Assembly (NCBI GenBank): GCA_026386995.1
Contig: JAPLMO010000240.1
Coordinates: 1-24,442, forward strand
Direction of reading: 5' to 3'
DNA length: 24,442 bases
Origin: Planctomycetota bacterium
GTDB lineage: Bacteria > Planctomycetota > Phycisphaerae > FEN-1346
The position numbers and the translations under genes were made by a program. The notes beneath the pieces were generated by a model. The model searched no databases and had not been told where the DNA came from. It saw only the letters and a program-made list of their open reading frames with translations. Shown here in pieces: positions 1-6,161 of this stretch (position 1 is the first letter of the stretch; each line of letters begins with the position of its first letter).

Positions 1-1
1 C

Positions 2-220
2 AATACGAGCGTGGATAACCTGGACGGATCGGCCGGTCCGCGCGGCCCGGATGACGTAACGTGGGCCTTCCAGTGGGACATCACCGTTCCCGCCGGCGGG
101 ACCGTCGAGATCAGCAAGGTCAAGAACGTTACGCCCGAGCCCGCCACCCTCGCCCTGATGGGTCTGGGGCTGGCCGGGGTGGTTGCGGGCCGTCGGCGGA
201 AATCGATTCGGAACGTCTAG
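2..220 (+). CDS. PEP-CTERM sorting-domain protein, C-terminal fragment (5' end outside window)
   Basis: The reading frame is open from the first bases of the window, so only the last ~72 residues of a longer exported protein are present. The end has the full PEP-CTERM layout: the motif TPEPATLALMG, then a short hydrophobic stretch (LGLAGVVAG), then a basic tail (RRRKSIRN). In known families this tail directs an exported protein to an exosortase, which cleaves it and passes it to the cell surface or matrix. The part before the tail (FQWDITVPAGGTVEISKVK) looks like the last strands of a beta-sandwich. The GTG at 11 is only an internal codon. The next gene also ends in PEP-CTERM, so the two are a tandem pair of surface proteins. 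Function beyond sorting cannot be read. Confidence 0.85.
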   Translation, partial: NTSVDNLDGSAGPRGPDDVTWAFQWDITVPAGGTVEISKVKNVTPEPATLALMGLGLAGVVAGRRRKSIRNV

Positions 221-296
221 ACGGCCCCTCACGGATGCCGCGGGCATCTGGAGAAGACTGTCAACAAACAAACATGTGCAAAAGGAGAACGGCTAT

Positions 297-956
297 ATGA
301 GAGGGATCACACGAATGAAGTTCCTGGCGATGTTGGTGGGGTTTGCCGTGGCGGCCTGGGCGTCCGCGGCCGATGCGTCGGTCAGTCTGAGGCTCAGCGA
401 CTACACGCCCGAAACAAGCGTGCCGGCCTCATGGCTGGACGCGCTGATGACCTTCACCGTATCGGGTAACACGCTGACCCTGGACGTCAAGAACCTGACG
501 CCGGATCCGGAGGTCAGCCCGCCACACTCGTTCCGTATCAACGATCTCCACTTTAACGTTTCCGACAACGTGACGGACATGACTTTGGTCGCGCCGCCGG
601 AAGGGTGGACGCTGACCTTTTCAAGGGACGATCTCCTGGTCGGGGGGTTGGGGTACTTCGACGTGCGCGTGAAGGGCGGCCAGGGGGGCAACGACCAGAA
701 CCAGATTTTCCCGGGCGAGACGACGACGTTCACGATCGCGTTCACCGGCACGGGCGTTACCGAGTCGGATTTCACGACCGATAAGAGCGTGAGCCAGATG
801 GAATCGCTGGCGGCGGCCAAGTTTATTCCGGTCGGCGGCGGATTGAGCGCCGAGGGCGCCACTTCTACTACGGTTCCGGTTGTGCCCGAGCCGGCGACGC
901 TCGCCCTGATGGGCGGGGGCCTGGCGGCCATGGCCCTGCGGCGGCGCAGGCGGTAA
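297..956 (+). CDS. PEP-CTERM sorting-domain protein
   Basis: A complete protein of 219 residues. The start is ATG 297 because AAAGGAG at 281-287 lies 9 nt before it; an in-frame extension to 183 has no such site, and ATG 315 is a possible second start. Residues ~7-26 (MKFLAMLVGFAVAAWASAADA) form a Sec signal peptide with a likely cut after ADA. The middle (~190 residues) is rich in Thr, Val and Gly and looks like an all-beta domain (LHFNVSDNVTDMTLVAPPEG, TTTFTIAFTGTGV). The C-terminus is VPEPATLALMGGGLAAMALRRRRR-like: motif, hydrophobic helix and Arg tail. By family knowledge it is exported and processed by an exosortase. It follows the first PEP-CTERM gene by 76 bp. The ligand or role is unknown. 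Confidence 0.9.
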   Translation: MRGITRMKFLAMLVGFAVAAWASAADASVSLRLSDYTPETSVPASWLDALMTFTVSGNTLTLDVKNLTPDPEVSPPHSFRINDLHFNVSDNVTDMTLVAPPEGWTLTFSRDDLLVGGLGYFDVRVKGGQGGNDQNQIFPGETTTFTIAFTGTGVTESDFTTDKSVSQMESLAAAKFIPVGGGLSAEGATSTTVPVVPEPATLALMGGGLAAMALRRRRR

Positions 957-989
957 CTTCCACAAATTCCATTCCGACAGTAGATGATC

Positions 990-1014
990 GCGGGCGGCCC
1001 TCGGGGTCGCCCGC
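990..1014 (+). terminator. GC-rich stem-loop after the PEP-CTERM gene
   Basis: GCGGGCG (990-996) pairs with CGCCCGC (1008-1014), and the stem extends inward through GCCC/GGGT with a 3-nt loop. It lies 34 bp after the stop at 956 and is followed only by TTACATT, so it is a plausible but weak terminator or mRNA-end hairpin. Confidence 0.45.
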
Positions 1015-1041
1015 TTACATTAGAACCTGGAAATTAAAGGG

Positions 1042-1059
1042 GGGTAGCCCCGGCTACCC
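1042..1059. repeat. short palindrome GGGTAGCC-CC-GGCTACCC
   Basis: An 8-bp perfect inverted repeat around a 2-nt centre, in the gap between two convergent genes. It may be a remnant of one of the palindromic families seen elsewhere in the window. No function is assigned. Confidence 0.5.
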
Positions 1060-1084
1060 ACTTAAGTCGGGATAGCCCGCAAAG

Positions 1085-1110
1085 CAGTCTTTATCACGAA
1101 AGACTGTTTT
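1085..1110. terminator. probable bidirectional terminator between convergent genes
   Basis: CAGTCTTT (1085-1092) and AAAGACTG (1099-1106) form a perfect 8-bp stem with a 6-nt loop. A TTTT run follows on the + strand (1107-1110), and CTTTG follows on the - strand. It sits between the + gene ending at 956 and the - gene ending at 1184, where a shared terminator is expected. Confidence 0.55.
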
Positions 1111-1183
1111 ACGGGCAATTCACCAATCCCGGCGGCGTCAGGCAATGCCAATCTGACCCGGCCTGGGCAATCGGCCTGACGGA

Positions 1184-1981
1184 TCACTTTGAAATCTTCG
1201 GCGCCCACATCAAGAGTTTGCCGGTCTTTGTGGCGGCAAAGAGTTTTCCATCGCCACCTGCCAGGATAATGACGCCGGCGGCATCGCCAATCGCCTTCCA
1301 CGGGACATCGGCTTTGGTAGGATCGCCGACGAAGAGCATATCCTCCTTGTTGGCGGCATAGAACTTGCCGCCCAGTGACGTGATCGCAACGGCGCCCAGC
1401 GGAGGGCGGCGATCCGTAGCATTCCACGGGAGGCCGTCGCAACCCGGTACCGCGACTGCGTTGGCTTTGGCGATCGCCTCCGGTGTGCCAACGGTGTCGC
1501 GCACCATGATTGCCACCTCCGAGCCCGGCGATTTGGTATCAACAAGTGCATAGATCTTCCCGGGCGCTCCAGCCATCCCGATGAGGCACCAGGCATGGCC
1601 GACGTCCTCCCATGCGGCCTCCGTGGCGACGGCGCCGCGCGTGAGCAGCCGGCCGGCGGACCGCACATCGGTGGAGGCGAAGAGTTTCCCATCGGCCACC
1701 CCCATCGCCACGACGCCGCCGGGGGCGTCGCCGATTTCCTTCCAAACCAGGGGCGACGCGGCAGGGTCGCACACCTGAAGTTTCCTGTCCGACGTTATGG
1801 CAAAGAGATTCCCGCCGACCGCCGCCATCCCGACGACGCCGGGGGTTTCGCCGATCTGCTTCCAAACGACATCCGATTTTGGAGCGGCCTTCTCTTCACC
1901 TGATAGAGGGTTTGATATGCCAACTATCGTTGTTGCGAGCAGGAACGCAAGGTCGATTCGTAATAGACTGACGGGTTTCAT
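1184..1981 (-). CDS. exported beta-propeller-like repeat protein, function unknown
   Basis: 265 residues from ATG 1981, chosen because AGGAG sits 7 nt upstream and a signal peptide follows (MKPVSLLRIDLAFLLATTIV, then a polar GEEKAAPKS). The upstream in-frame extension to 2113 has neither. The mature part is built from about five imperfect repeats of ~45 residues with the pattern W-K/E-x-I/V-G-(D/E)-x-P/A-G-x-x-x-x-(M/I)-(A/G)-x-x-G-G/D-K/N-L/I-F/Y-A. Clear units begin near residues 40, 80, 124 and 228; a partial one lies near 196. This resembles the blades of RCC1-, Kelch- or tachylectin-type beta-propellers, but no family signature is certain. It is a single gene with its own 322-bp upstream region, convergent with the PEP-CTERM genes. 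It is probably periplasmic or secreted, and binding rather than catalysis is the reasonable guess. Confidence 0.75.
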   Translation of the reverse strand: MKPVSLLRIDLAFLLATTIVGISNPLSGEEKAAPKSDVVWKQIGETPGVVGMAAVGGNLFAITSDRKLQVCDPAASPLVWKEIGDAPGGVVAMGVADGKLFASTDVRSAGRLLTRGAVATEAAWEDVGHAWCLIGMAGAPGKIYALVDTKSPGSEVAIMVRDTVGTPEAIAKANAVAVPGCDGLPWNATDRRPPLGAVAITSLGGKFYAANKEDMLFVGDPTKADVPWKAIGDAAGVIILAGGDGKLFAATKTGKLLMWAPKISK

Positions 1982-2020
1982 TGAAAAACTCCTATTCTTG
2001 CCTGTTACTGCCGTGGCGGC

Positions 2021-2066
2021 CGTTCGCGGTTCCCGGAAACGTTCCGGGAATGTCGTGTCCCGAACG
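2021..2066. promoter_or_regulatory. palindrome in the upstream region of the propeller-like gene
   Basis: TTCCCGGA (2030-2037) and TCCGGGAA (2043-2050) form a perfect 8-bp inverted repeat with a 5-nt centre. An outer CGTTCG (2021-2026) pairs with CGAACG (2061-2066). The core lies 49-69 nt before the start codon at 1981 on the minus strand. It could be an operator or a 5'-UTR hairpin; nothing in the sequence decides between them. Confidence 0.4.
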
Positions 2067-2151
2067 GCACGAACTGCAAAAACCATCATCGCCAAACGCC
2101 TTCCCGTTGTCAATCCTCAGGTGCGCTGGGTGCGCCAGAAGTTTCTGGCGC

Positions 2152-2240
2152 GGGTGGCATGCCCAGGCCGCCGTTGCCTGGGCATGGTCGTTGGCCGACG
2201 CGCGACATGCCCACGCAACGGCGGCGTGGGCATGCCACCC
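2152..2240. repeat. double-hairpin palindromic element (family catgccca)
   Basis: Two 35-nt arms (2152-2186 and 2206-2240) are inverted copies differing at two positions, with a 19-nt spacer. Each arm also folds alone: CATGCCCAGGC/GCCTGGGCATG around a 7-nt loop on the left, and CATGCCCACGC/GCGTGGGCATG around a 7-nt loop on the right. The two differences between arms sit opposite each other in the same stem (G:C in one, C:G in the other), so each small hairpin stays perfect. It lies between the GDSL gene end (2304) and the propeller gene start (1981). Apart from this element and the palindrome at 2021-2066, nothing is recognised in that 322-bp gap. Confidence 0.85.
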
Positions 2241-2303
2241 ACGGGAGTGGGTCGTGCCGGAAATTATTGGCACATCCGGTGCGCCCCGCGCGGCAAAGGT
2301 CGC

Positions 2304-3593
2304 CTACTTGCCGGCCGGCTTCAGTTCAAAATGATGCGGCTTGGGCTGGCAGGCGGCGGTGATCTGCGCCTCGAAATCATCGACCTGCTTCTGGAGTCCG
2401 GGCCATTCCGCCTTCCTCCAGGGACGCAGTTGGGCTTCCCAGAGCGTTTTGCCAACCAGGTTCTTCTTGAAGATGAGCGCCAGGACTTCCCGGGCCTGCT
2501 TGGTAATGGGCCCGGCGGCGGCCGCCAGGTTCCAGCCTTTGGCCAGTTCTTCTTTTGTGACCGTTGCCGCAAGTTCGCCGTCGATTGAGACGTCATAACG
2601 GTCCGCACTGAGGCCCGCAACCTTCAGTTCATACCGGTTCAAATCGCTCAGCACCGGGCCCAGTTTCAGGGCGTCCATCGCCCGTTCATCCACTGGCATG
2701 GGCAGCGTTTCGTCGGCGCGGTCGAAACTGAGCGCCGTGTTATCGTATTTGACGTTCGACACGGTGCATTGCGTTGCGCTCACAACCTTGCCGCCCTGGC
2801 CGCCGGATACGTCGAGTTCGGCGCTGGAGACCAGCGCGGGGGCCTTCAGTTCTTTCAGGATGATCCAGGCCATGAGGGTGTGGCCCACGGGACTGGGATG
2901 GACCGCGTCGCCGCCGCCGATGCAAACGTCGGCCTTTGCCGCGTGCTCGCGCATCACGATCGCCATGTAGGGATCGAACTGGTTGACAAACGTCGCCCCC
3001 TGCTTGTCGGCCACGTCCTTGAGGCCGTCGGCGAACTTGCGGAGCGATTCGTTCCGCGGGTCCTTGTCGGGGTCCGGCCGGCGCTCTTCTATCGGCTGAG
3101 GCGTCAGCAGCACCACGCGCACGCCGCTCTTGGCGAGCACCTTGACGATCTCGGTCTGGCTGCGGACGTAGGCCCGGAAGATGTCCTCCCGGAAAGGCTC
3201 ATAATTGTGGTCGTTCATGCCGAAGTTGACCGTCACCACGGTCGGCTTCAGTGACAGCACGTCGCGCTTCAGGCAGCCGTCCACGGCCTTCTCGACCATT
3301 TTCTGCTGCTCGTCCCCCTGGGCGGCAAACAACACCTTTTCATCTGCGTGAGACCGCTGGCGCAACCAGGCGGTGTCGCCGCCCCAGCCGGAGTTCCAGA
3401 AGTTGAAAGACTGTTTAGGAAAACGGGTCACCGTATAGGCCTCGATATACGTGGTATAGAGCCGCTGCTCGGTGATGCTGTCGCCGAGAAACACGATGCG
3501 GTCGCCTCCGTGAAGGAAGAACCCCGCGTCCGCCGCAAGGCATCTCGACGCCAGAACCGCCCAGACAAAACAAACTGTCAGCATTCTCTTCAT
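2304..3593 (-). CDS. secreted SGNH/GDSL-family esterase or acetylesterase
   Basis: 429 residues from ATG 3593 (AAAGAGG lies 7 nt upstream; the extension to 3731 would run into the neighbouring gene). A signal peptide is visible (MKRMLTVCFVWAVLASRCLA, cut near ALA/AAD). The SGNH hydrolase blocks appear in order: block I VFLGDSITEQ with nucleophile Ser39, block II NSGWGGDTAW with Gly69/71, block III NFGMND with Asn127, and block V DAVHP with Asp229 and His232. In this family these residues remove acyl groups, often acetyl groups from polysaccharides. About 190 residues follow the catalytic domain, with a beta-rich stretch (ELDVSGGQGGKVVSATQCTV) and a helical end, as in many planctomycete SGNH proteins. 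It lies 38 bp after the next gene on the same strand, so the two are probably co-transcribed. The substrate is inferred, not shown. Confidence 0.88.
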   Translation of the reverse strand: MKRMLTVCFVWAVLASRCLAADAGFFLHGGDRIVFLGDSITEQRLYTTYIEAYTVTRFPKQSFNFWNSGWGGDTAWLRQRSHADEKVLFAAQGDEQQKMVEKAVDGCLKRDVLSLKPTVVTVNFGMNDHNYEPFREDIFRAYVRSQTEIVKVLAKSGVRVVLLTPQPIEERRPDPDKDPRNESLRKFADGLKDVADKQGATFVNQFDPYMAIVMREHAAKADVCIGGGDAVHPSPVGHTLMAWIILKELKAPALVSSAELDVSGGQGGKVVSATQCTVSNVKYDNTALSFDRADETLPMPVDERAMDALKLGPVLSDLNRYELKVAGLSADRYDVSIDGELAATVTKEELAKGWNLAAAAGPITKQAREVLALIFKKNLVGKTLWEAQLRPWRKAEWPGLQKQVDDFEAQITAACQPKPHHFELKPAGK

Positions 3594-3631
3594 TCGCGGC
3601 CTCTTTTCTGTTGGTTGGAGGTTCCCCCGTG

Positions 3632-4999
3632 TTACTGCCCGCTTTGAGCCGGACTCGGCCGGCCGTCGCCGAGAAGTTCGGGAAAGCGGCTTAACGTGTC
3701 GTACATGTAAAGCGTGGGCCCGAAGTGGCAACTGAACCAGATTTCATCCCCCCAGTTCGGGCCGACGAGGTTCGCCCCGTCGTCGCGCATCCAGTAGGTG
3801 ACCAGGGCGCACGAACTTGTGGCGCGTTGCTTGAAAGAAACGTCGCCGGTGGCCGCATGCAGGTCCGCCAGCAGCGCGGCCCAATGCATCGTGTGAACGC
3901 CCATGGTCTGGAAACAGCACTTCTGCTCGCGCAGCCCTTCGGCCGGGGCCCAGGCGCTGCTCTTCTCCACGAACTCCCTGGCGATCCAGTCGTGCAGTTT
4001 GAGGGCCAGCGGCAGGTACTCCGGATTGTCGGCGCGGTGCGCAAGCAACCAGCGGGCCGTGTCGATGCAGTCCCAATTGGTCCGGTTATTCTTGCCCGTC
4101 TCGGCGGAGACGTCTTCGTAGAAGCCCTTCCAGAGCATGGTCTTGGCCGGGCCTTCGAGAATCCATTTCAGGGCCTTGGCACGGGCCTCGGCCCAGCGGT
4201 TATCGGTGCCTTGGCCGAGCGCCTCGAAAAGCATCACCGCGTAAACGGCCGAGGAGGTGTACGCCTCGCGGACCTCGCCGGTCCTGGGGTTGACGCGAAA
4301 GGGCCAGTTTCCTTCCGGCAACTGCGTCTTCGCCAGCGTTGCGGCCACGGCCTCGGCCGCCTCGCGATAGCGCCCGTCGCCCGTCGCCCCGGCAAGGTCC
4401 AGCATGGCCAGCGCCATGATGGCGGGCTTATCGGTCATGACGGCATCGCCGTCCACCGAGCCGCCCACCTTGCCCTTGTGCGCGGTGCTGTAGAAAAGTG
4501 ACCCATACTTCCAATCGCTCGGCGTCCGCCGCGCAAGGTTCCAATCAGCCAGTTGCCGCGCCCGGGCCAGACATTCCGGGTCGCCCGCGTGGCGCCACCG
4601 GGCCAGAAACGCGCGGATGAACAAGGCATGATGAAAGGCCGGATAGACGGTATCGGCATTGAGCGGATGGCCGACGCCCGCCTTACGCTCGGCATTGACC
4701 AAGGCGTAGTTGACGTAGGCCGGAACCGCCTTACCATCCTGATCCTTGTAAGCATTGCCGGCGGCCCAGCCGTTGTCGAGGTCCTGCAACACGAAACGGT
4801 AGGTCCGCTCGAGAAACCTCGGATAGGCCATGCGCGGCACAAGCATCCCGTCTTTGTCCTTCTGGTACGCCGGAGCCGGCGAACCGCCGGCAATCAGCGG
4901 CGCCGAGTTCAGGAAGGCGGCGGCGAGCGCCGAGATGGCGAGGCCGAAGGCAAGCGTTGCCGCCGCAAGCCCGCGATGGCAGATGCCTGTGGTTCTCAT
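3632..4999 (-). CDS. secreted (alpha/alpha)6-barrel-like protein, possible glycosidase or polysaccharide lyase
   Basis: 455 residues from ATG 4999, with GGTGAGG 5 nt upstream and a signal peptide (MRTTGICHRGLAAATLAFGL...). The protein is mostly helical, with repeated aromatic-rich helix hairpins: FLERTYRFVLQDLDNGW, YPAFHHALFIRAFLARWRHA, KPAIMALAMLDLAGATGDG, NWDCIDTARWLLAHRADN, MGVHTMHWAALLADLHAATG. Helix pairs of this kind, with the A-x-x-L-x-x-A-T-G-D signature, are typical of six-hairpin glycosidases and related lyases. No family-specific catalytic motif was recognised, so the activity is open. It is the first gene of a likely two-gene operon with the SGNH esterase (38-bp gap), which fits a role in breaking down a decorated polysaccharide: one enzyme for the backbone, one for the ester groups. 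Confidence 0.65.
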   Translation of the reverse strand: MRTTGICHRGLAAATLAFGLAISALAAAFLNSAPLIAGGSPAPAYQKDKDGMLVPRMAYPRFLERTYRFVLQDLDNGWAAGNAYKDQDGKAVPAYVNYALVNAERKAGVGHPLNADTVYPAFHHALFIRAFLARWRHAGDPECLARARQLADWNLARRTPSDWKYGSLFYSTAHKGKVGGSVDGDAVMTDKPAIMALAMLDLAGATGDGRYREAAEAVAATLAKTQLPEGNWPFRVNPRTGEVREAYTSSAVYAVMLFEALGQGTDNRWAEARAKALKWILEGPAKTMLWKGFYEDVSAETGKNNRTNWDCIDTARWLLAHRADNPEYLPLALKLHDWIAREFVEKSSAWAPAEGLREQKCCFQTMGVHTMHWAALLADLHAATGDVSFKQRATSSCALVTYWMRDDGANLVGPNWGDEIWFSCHFGPTLYMYDTLSRFPELLGDGRPSPAQSGQ

Positions 5000-5240
5000 C
5001 GACGCCTCACCTTTCGTTGCATCATCTTGCACGGCGTTGGGGCGTTTCCGTATTTTCCCATTCCTCAGAAAAGGCCGGCTCTTCTTGCCGCGCCGCGCGG
5101 CCTGCAAGGGCAGGGTAACATGGTGCGGCAGGTGCGCCAATATTTTACCGGCGGGGATCAAAGGCAATCAACGGCAGTTTCAAGTTTCAGGTTTCAAGTT
5201 CAAAGTTAACGGCCAAGGAAATACAGTTTCAAAGCCTTCC

Positions 5241-5340
5241 CGCCCCAGGCGGGTTCCCATGCTCCTGGGGCGTACATTGCTTCAGCCCCGAACGGGGCGC
5301 ACGGGCTGTAGCCGCAGGTGGAGCAGCGCGGCCGCGCTGC
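5241..5340. repeat. cluster of three palindromes
   Basis: CGCCCCAGG (5241-5249) pairs with CCTGGGGCG (5264-5272). GCCCCG (5285-5290) pairs with CGGGGC (5293-5298). GCAGCGCGGCCGCGCTGC (5323-5340) is a perfect 18-bp palindrome. There is no T-tract, so these are not ordinary terminators; they look like mobile palindromic repeats or their remains. Confidence 0.65.
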
Positions 5341-5396
5341 GGCCCGACGCAAACCCCGTGGAGAACCGGAAAACGGTAGCACGGCGGCGCGCCGGC

Positions 5397-5424
5397 ATGT
5401 AGGGTGGGTGCTATGCACCCACCA
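5397..5424. repeat. single-hairpin copy of the GTAGGGTGGGTGC family
   Basis: GGTGGGTGC (5403-5411) pairs with GCACCCACC (5415-5423) around a TAT loop, preceded by ATGTAG. It matches one arm of the two-arm element at 10201-10279 with one base changed, in the loop (TAT for TCT). No second arm was found nearby, so this is a solitary half-element. Confidence 0.85.
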
Positions 5425-5477
5425 TCGTCATACGAGAAACATGGCGTGAGAATTCGGGCGGGGTTCGTGTTCAGATT

Positions 5478-5535
5478 GTAGCGCGGGGGTTTATCCCCCG
5501 CGTGGTCCCACGCGGGGCACAAGGCCCCGCGCTAC
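5478..5535. repeat. double-hairpin palindromic element (family gtagcgcgggg)
   Basis: Two inverted 26-nt arms (5478-5503, 5510-5535) begin with GTAG. The left arm folds as CGCGGGGG/CCCCCGCG with loop TTTAT; the right arm folds as CGCGGGGC/GCCCCGCG with loop ACAAG. Read in the same direction, the closing pair is G:C in one arm and C:G in the other, a matched swap. The element ends 13 bp before the Shine-Dalgarno sequence of dtd (GGAGGA at 5549-5554), so it may lie in the dtd leader. Confidence 0.85.
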
Positions 5536-5563
5536 GGCGCGTAAGCACGGAGGAAAAGTTCAC

Positions 5564-6001
5564 ATGCGAGCCGTCATCCAGCGCGTAAGCGAGGCCGCCG
5601 TGACCGTCGAGGGGAAGGTCACGGGGGCCATCGGCAAGGGCCTGCTCGTCCTCCTGGGCGTGGGCCATGCCGACACGGAGGCGACCGCGCAGGCCCTTGC
5701 GGCCAAGATCGTCAAACTCCGCATCTTCTCCGACGCCGAGGGCAAGATGAACCTCTCGGTACAGGACGTGGCCGGCAGCGTTCTGGTCGTCAGCCAGTTC
5801 ACCCTGCTGGCCGACACGCGCAAGGGCAACCGGCCGAGTTTTACCGATGCCGCGCCCCCAGAGAAGGGCAACAGCCTGTACGAGGAGTTCTGCCGCGCGG
5901 TCGCCGGACTCGGCGTGCCCGTGGCGAAGGGCGTTTTCGGCGCTCACATGGACGTGCGGCTGACGAACGACGGGCCAGTGACGATTGTGATGGATATTTA
6001 G
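5564..6001 (+). CDS. dtd: D-aminoacyl-tRNA deacylase
   Basis: 145 residues, the normal length for bacterial Dtd, from ATG 5564 with GGAGGA 9 nt upstream. The protein is recognisable throughout: [18 protein letters not shown] at the start, the active-site motif SQFTLLAD in the middle, and [11 protein letters not shown] at the end, where the GPVT Gly-cisPro pair reaches across the dimer to the other subunit. The enzyme works in the cytoplasm and frees tRNA from wrongly attached D-amino acids or glycine, excluding L-aminoacyl-tRNA by this motif. It stands alone on the + strand between two minus-strand blocks, preceded and followed closely by palindromic elements. All key residues are present; nothing looks broken. 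Confidence 0.97.
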   Translation: MRAVIQRVSEAAVTVEGKVTGAIGKGLLVLLGVGHADTEATAQALAAKIVKLRIFSDAEGKMNLSVQDVAGSVLVVSQFTLLADTRKGNRPSFTDAAPPEKGNSLYEEFCRAVAGLGVPVAKGVFGAHMDVRLTNDGPVTIVMDI

Positions 6002-6019
6002 GCCCGCCCCGTGAGTTTA

Positions 6020-6105
6020 TTTAGCCCCCCGTGAATACACGGGGGGCCGAAACGGGGGAGGCACATGTCGCCGCACCGCCCCCGGTGTATTCACCGGGGG
6101 CTAAA
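6020..6105. repeat. double-hairpin palindromic element (family tttagccccc)
   Basis: Two inverted 27-nt arms (6020-6046, 6079-6105) start with TTTAG. The left arm folds as CCCCCCGTG/CACGGGGGG with loop AATA; the right arm folds as CCCCCGGTG/CACCGGGGG with loop TATT. The arms differ at only two bases, which are opposite each other in the stem (C:G against G:C). The element sits 19 bp after the dtd stop, in the gap between dtd and the convergent ceramidase-like gene. It has no T-run after the stems but could still stabilise mRNA ends. Confidence 0.87.
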
Positions 6106-6133
6106 TATGCAGGTGATTCACCGCGAGCGAAAT

Positions 6134-6161
6134 GTGTGGGTGCGAAGCACTCAGCCTACAT
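6134..6161. repeat. degenerate GTAGGGTGGGTGC-family arm overlapping a gene end
   Basis: GTGTGGGTGCGAAGCACTCA followed by GCCTACAT resembles the right arm of the element at 10252-10279, with several changes. On the minus strand its ATGTAG edge supplies the last Met codon and the TAG stop (6156-6158) of the ceramidase-like gene. Confidence 0.6.

Larger units (their letters stand above)
5000..5563. other. 564-bp repeat-rich intergenic region
   Basis: No credible gene was found between the divergent starts at 4999 and 5564. The stretch holds a short direct-repeat tract of TTTCAAG/GTTTCA units (about 5176-5206), a cluster of palindromes (5241-5340), a single GTAGGGTGGGTGC hairpin (5397-5424) and a double-hairpin element (5478-5535). 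Promoters for both flanking genes should lie here, but no convincing -35/-10 pair was seen. Confidence 0.6.

Noticed and set aside
2152..2240. Palindromic arms read as a CRISPR array or tRNA-like fold
   Set aside because: Only two inverted, not direct, copies with a single spacer; no cas genes, no acceptor stem or anticodon arm.
5478..6105. Double hairpins read as ordinary rho-independent terminators
   Set aside because: The stems lack T-runs, occur upstream of genes and inside coding sequence, and come in paired arms; true terminators with T-runs are seen at 1085 and 21640 instead.
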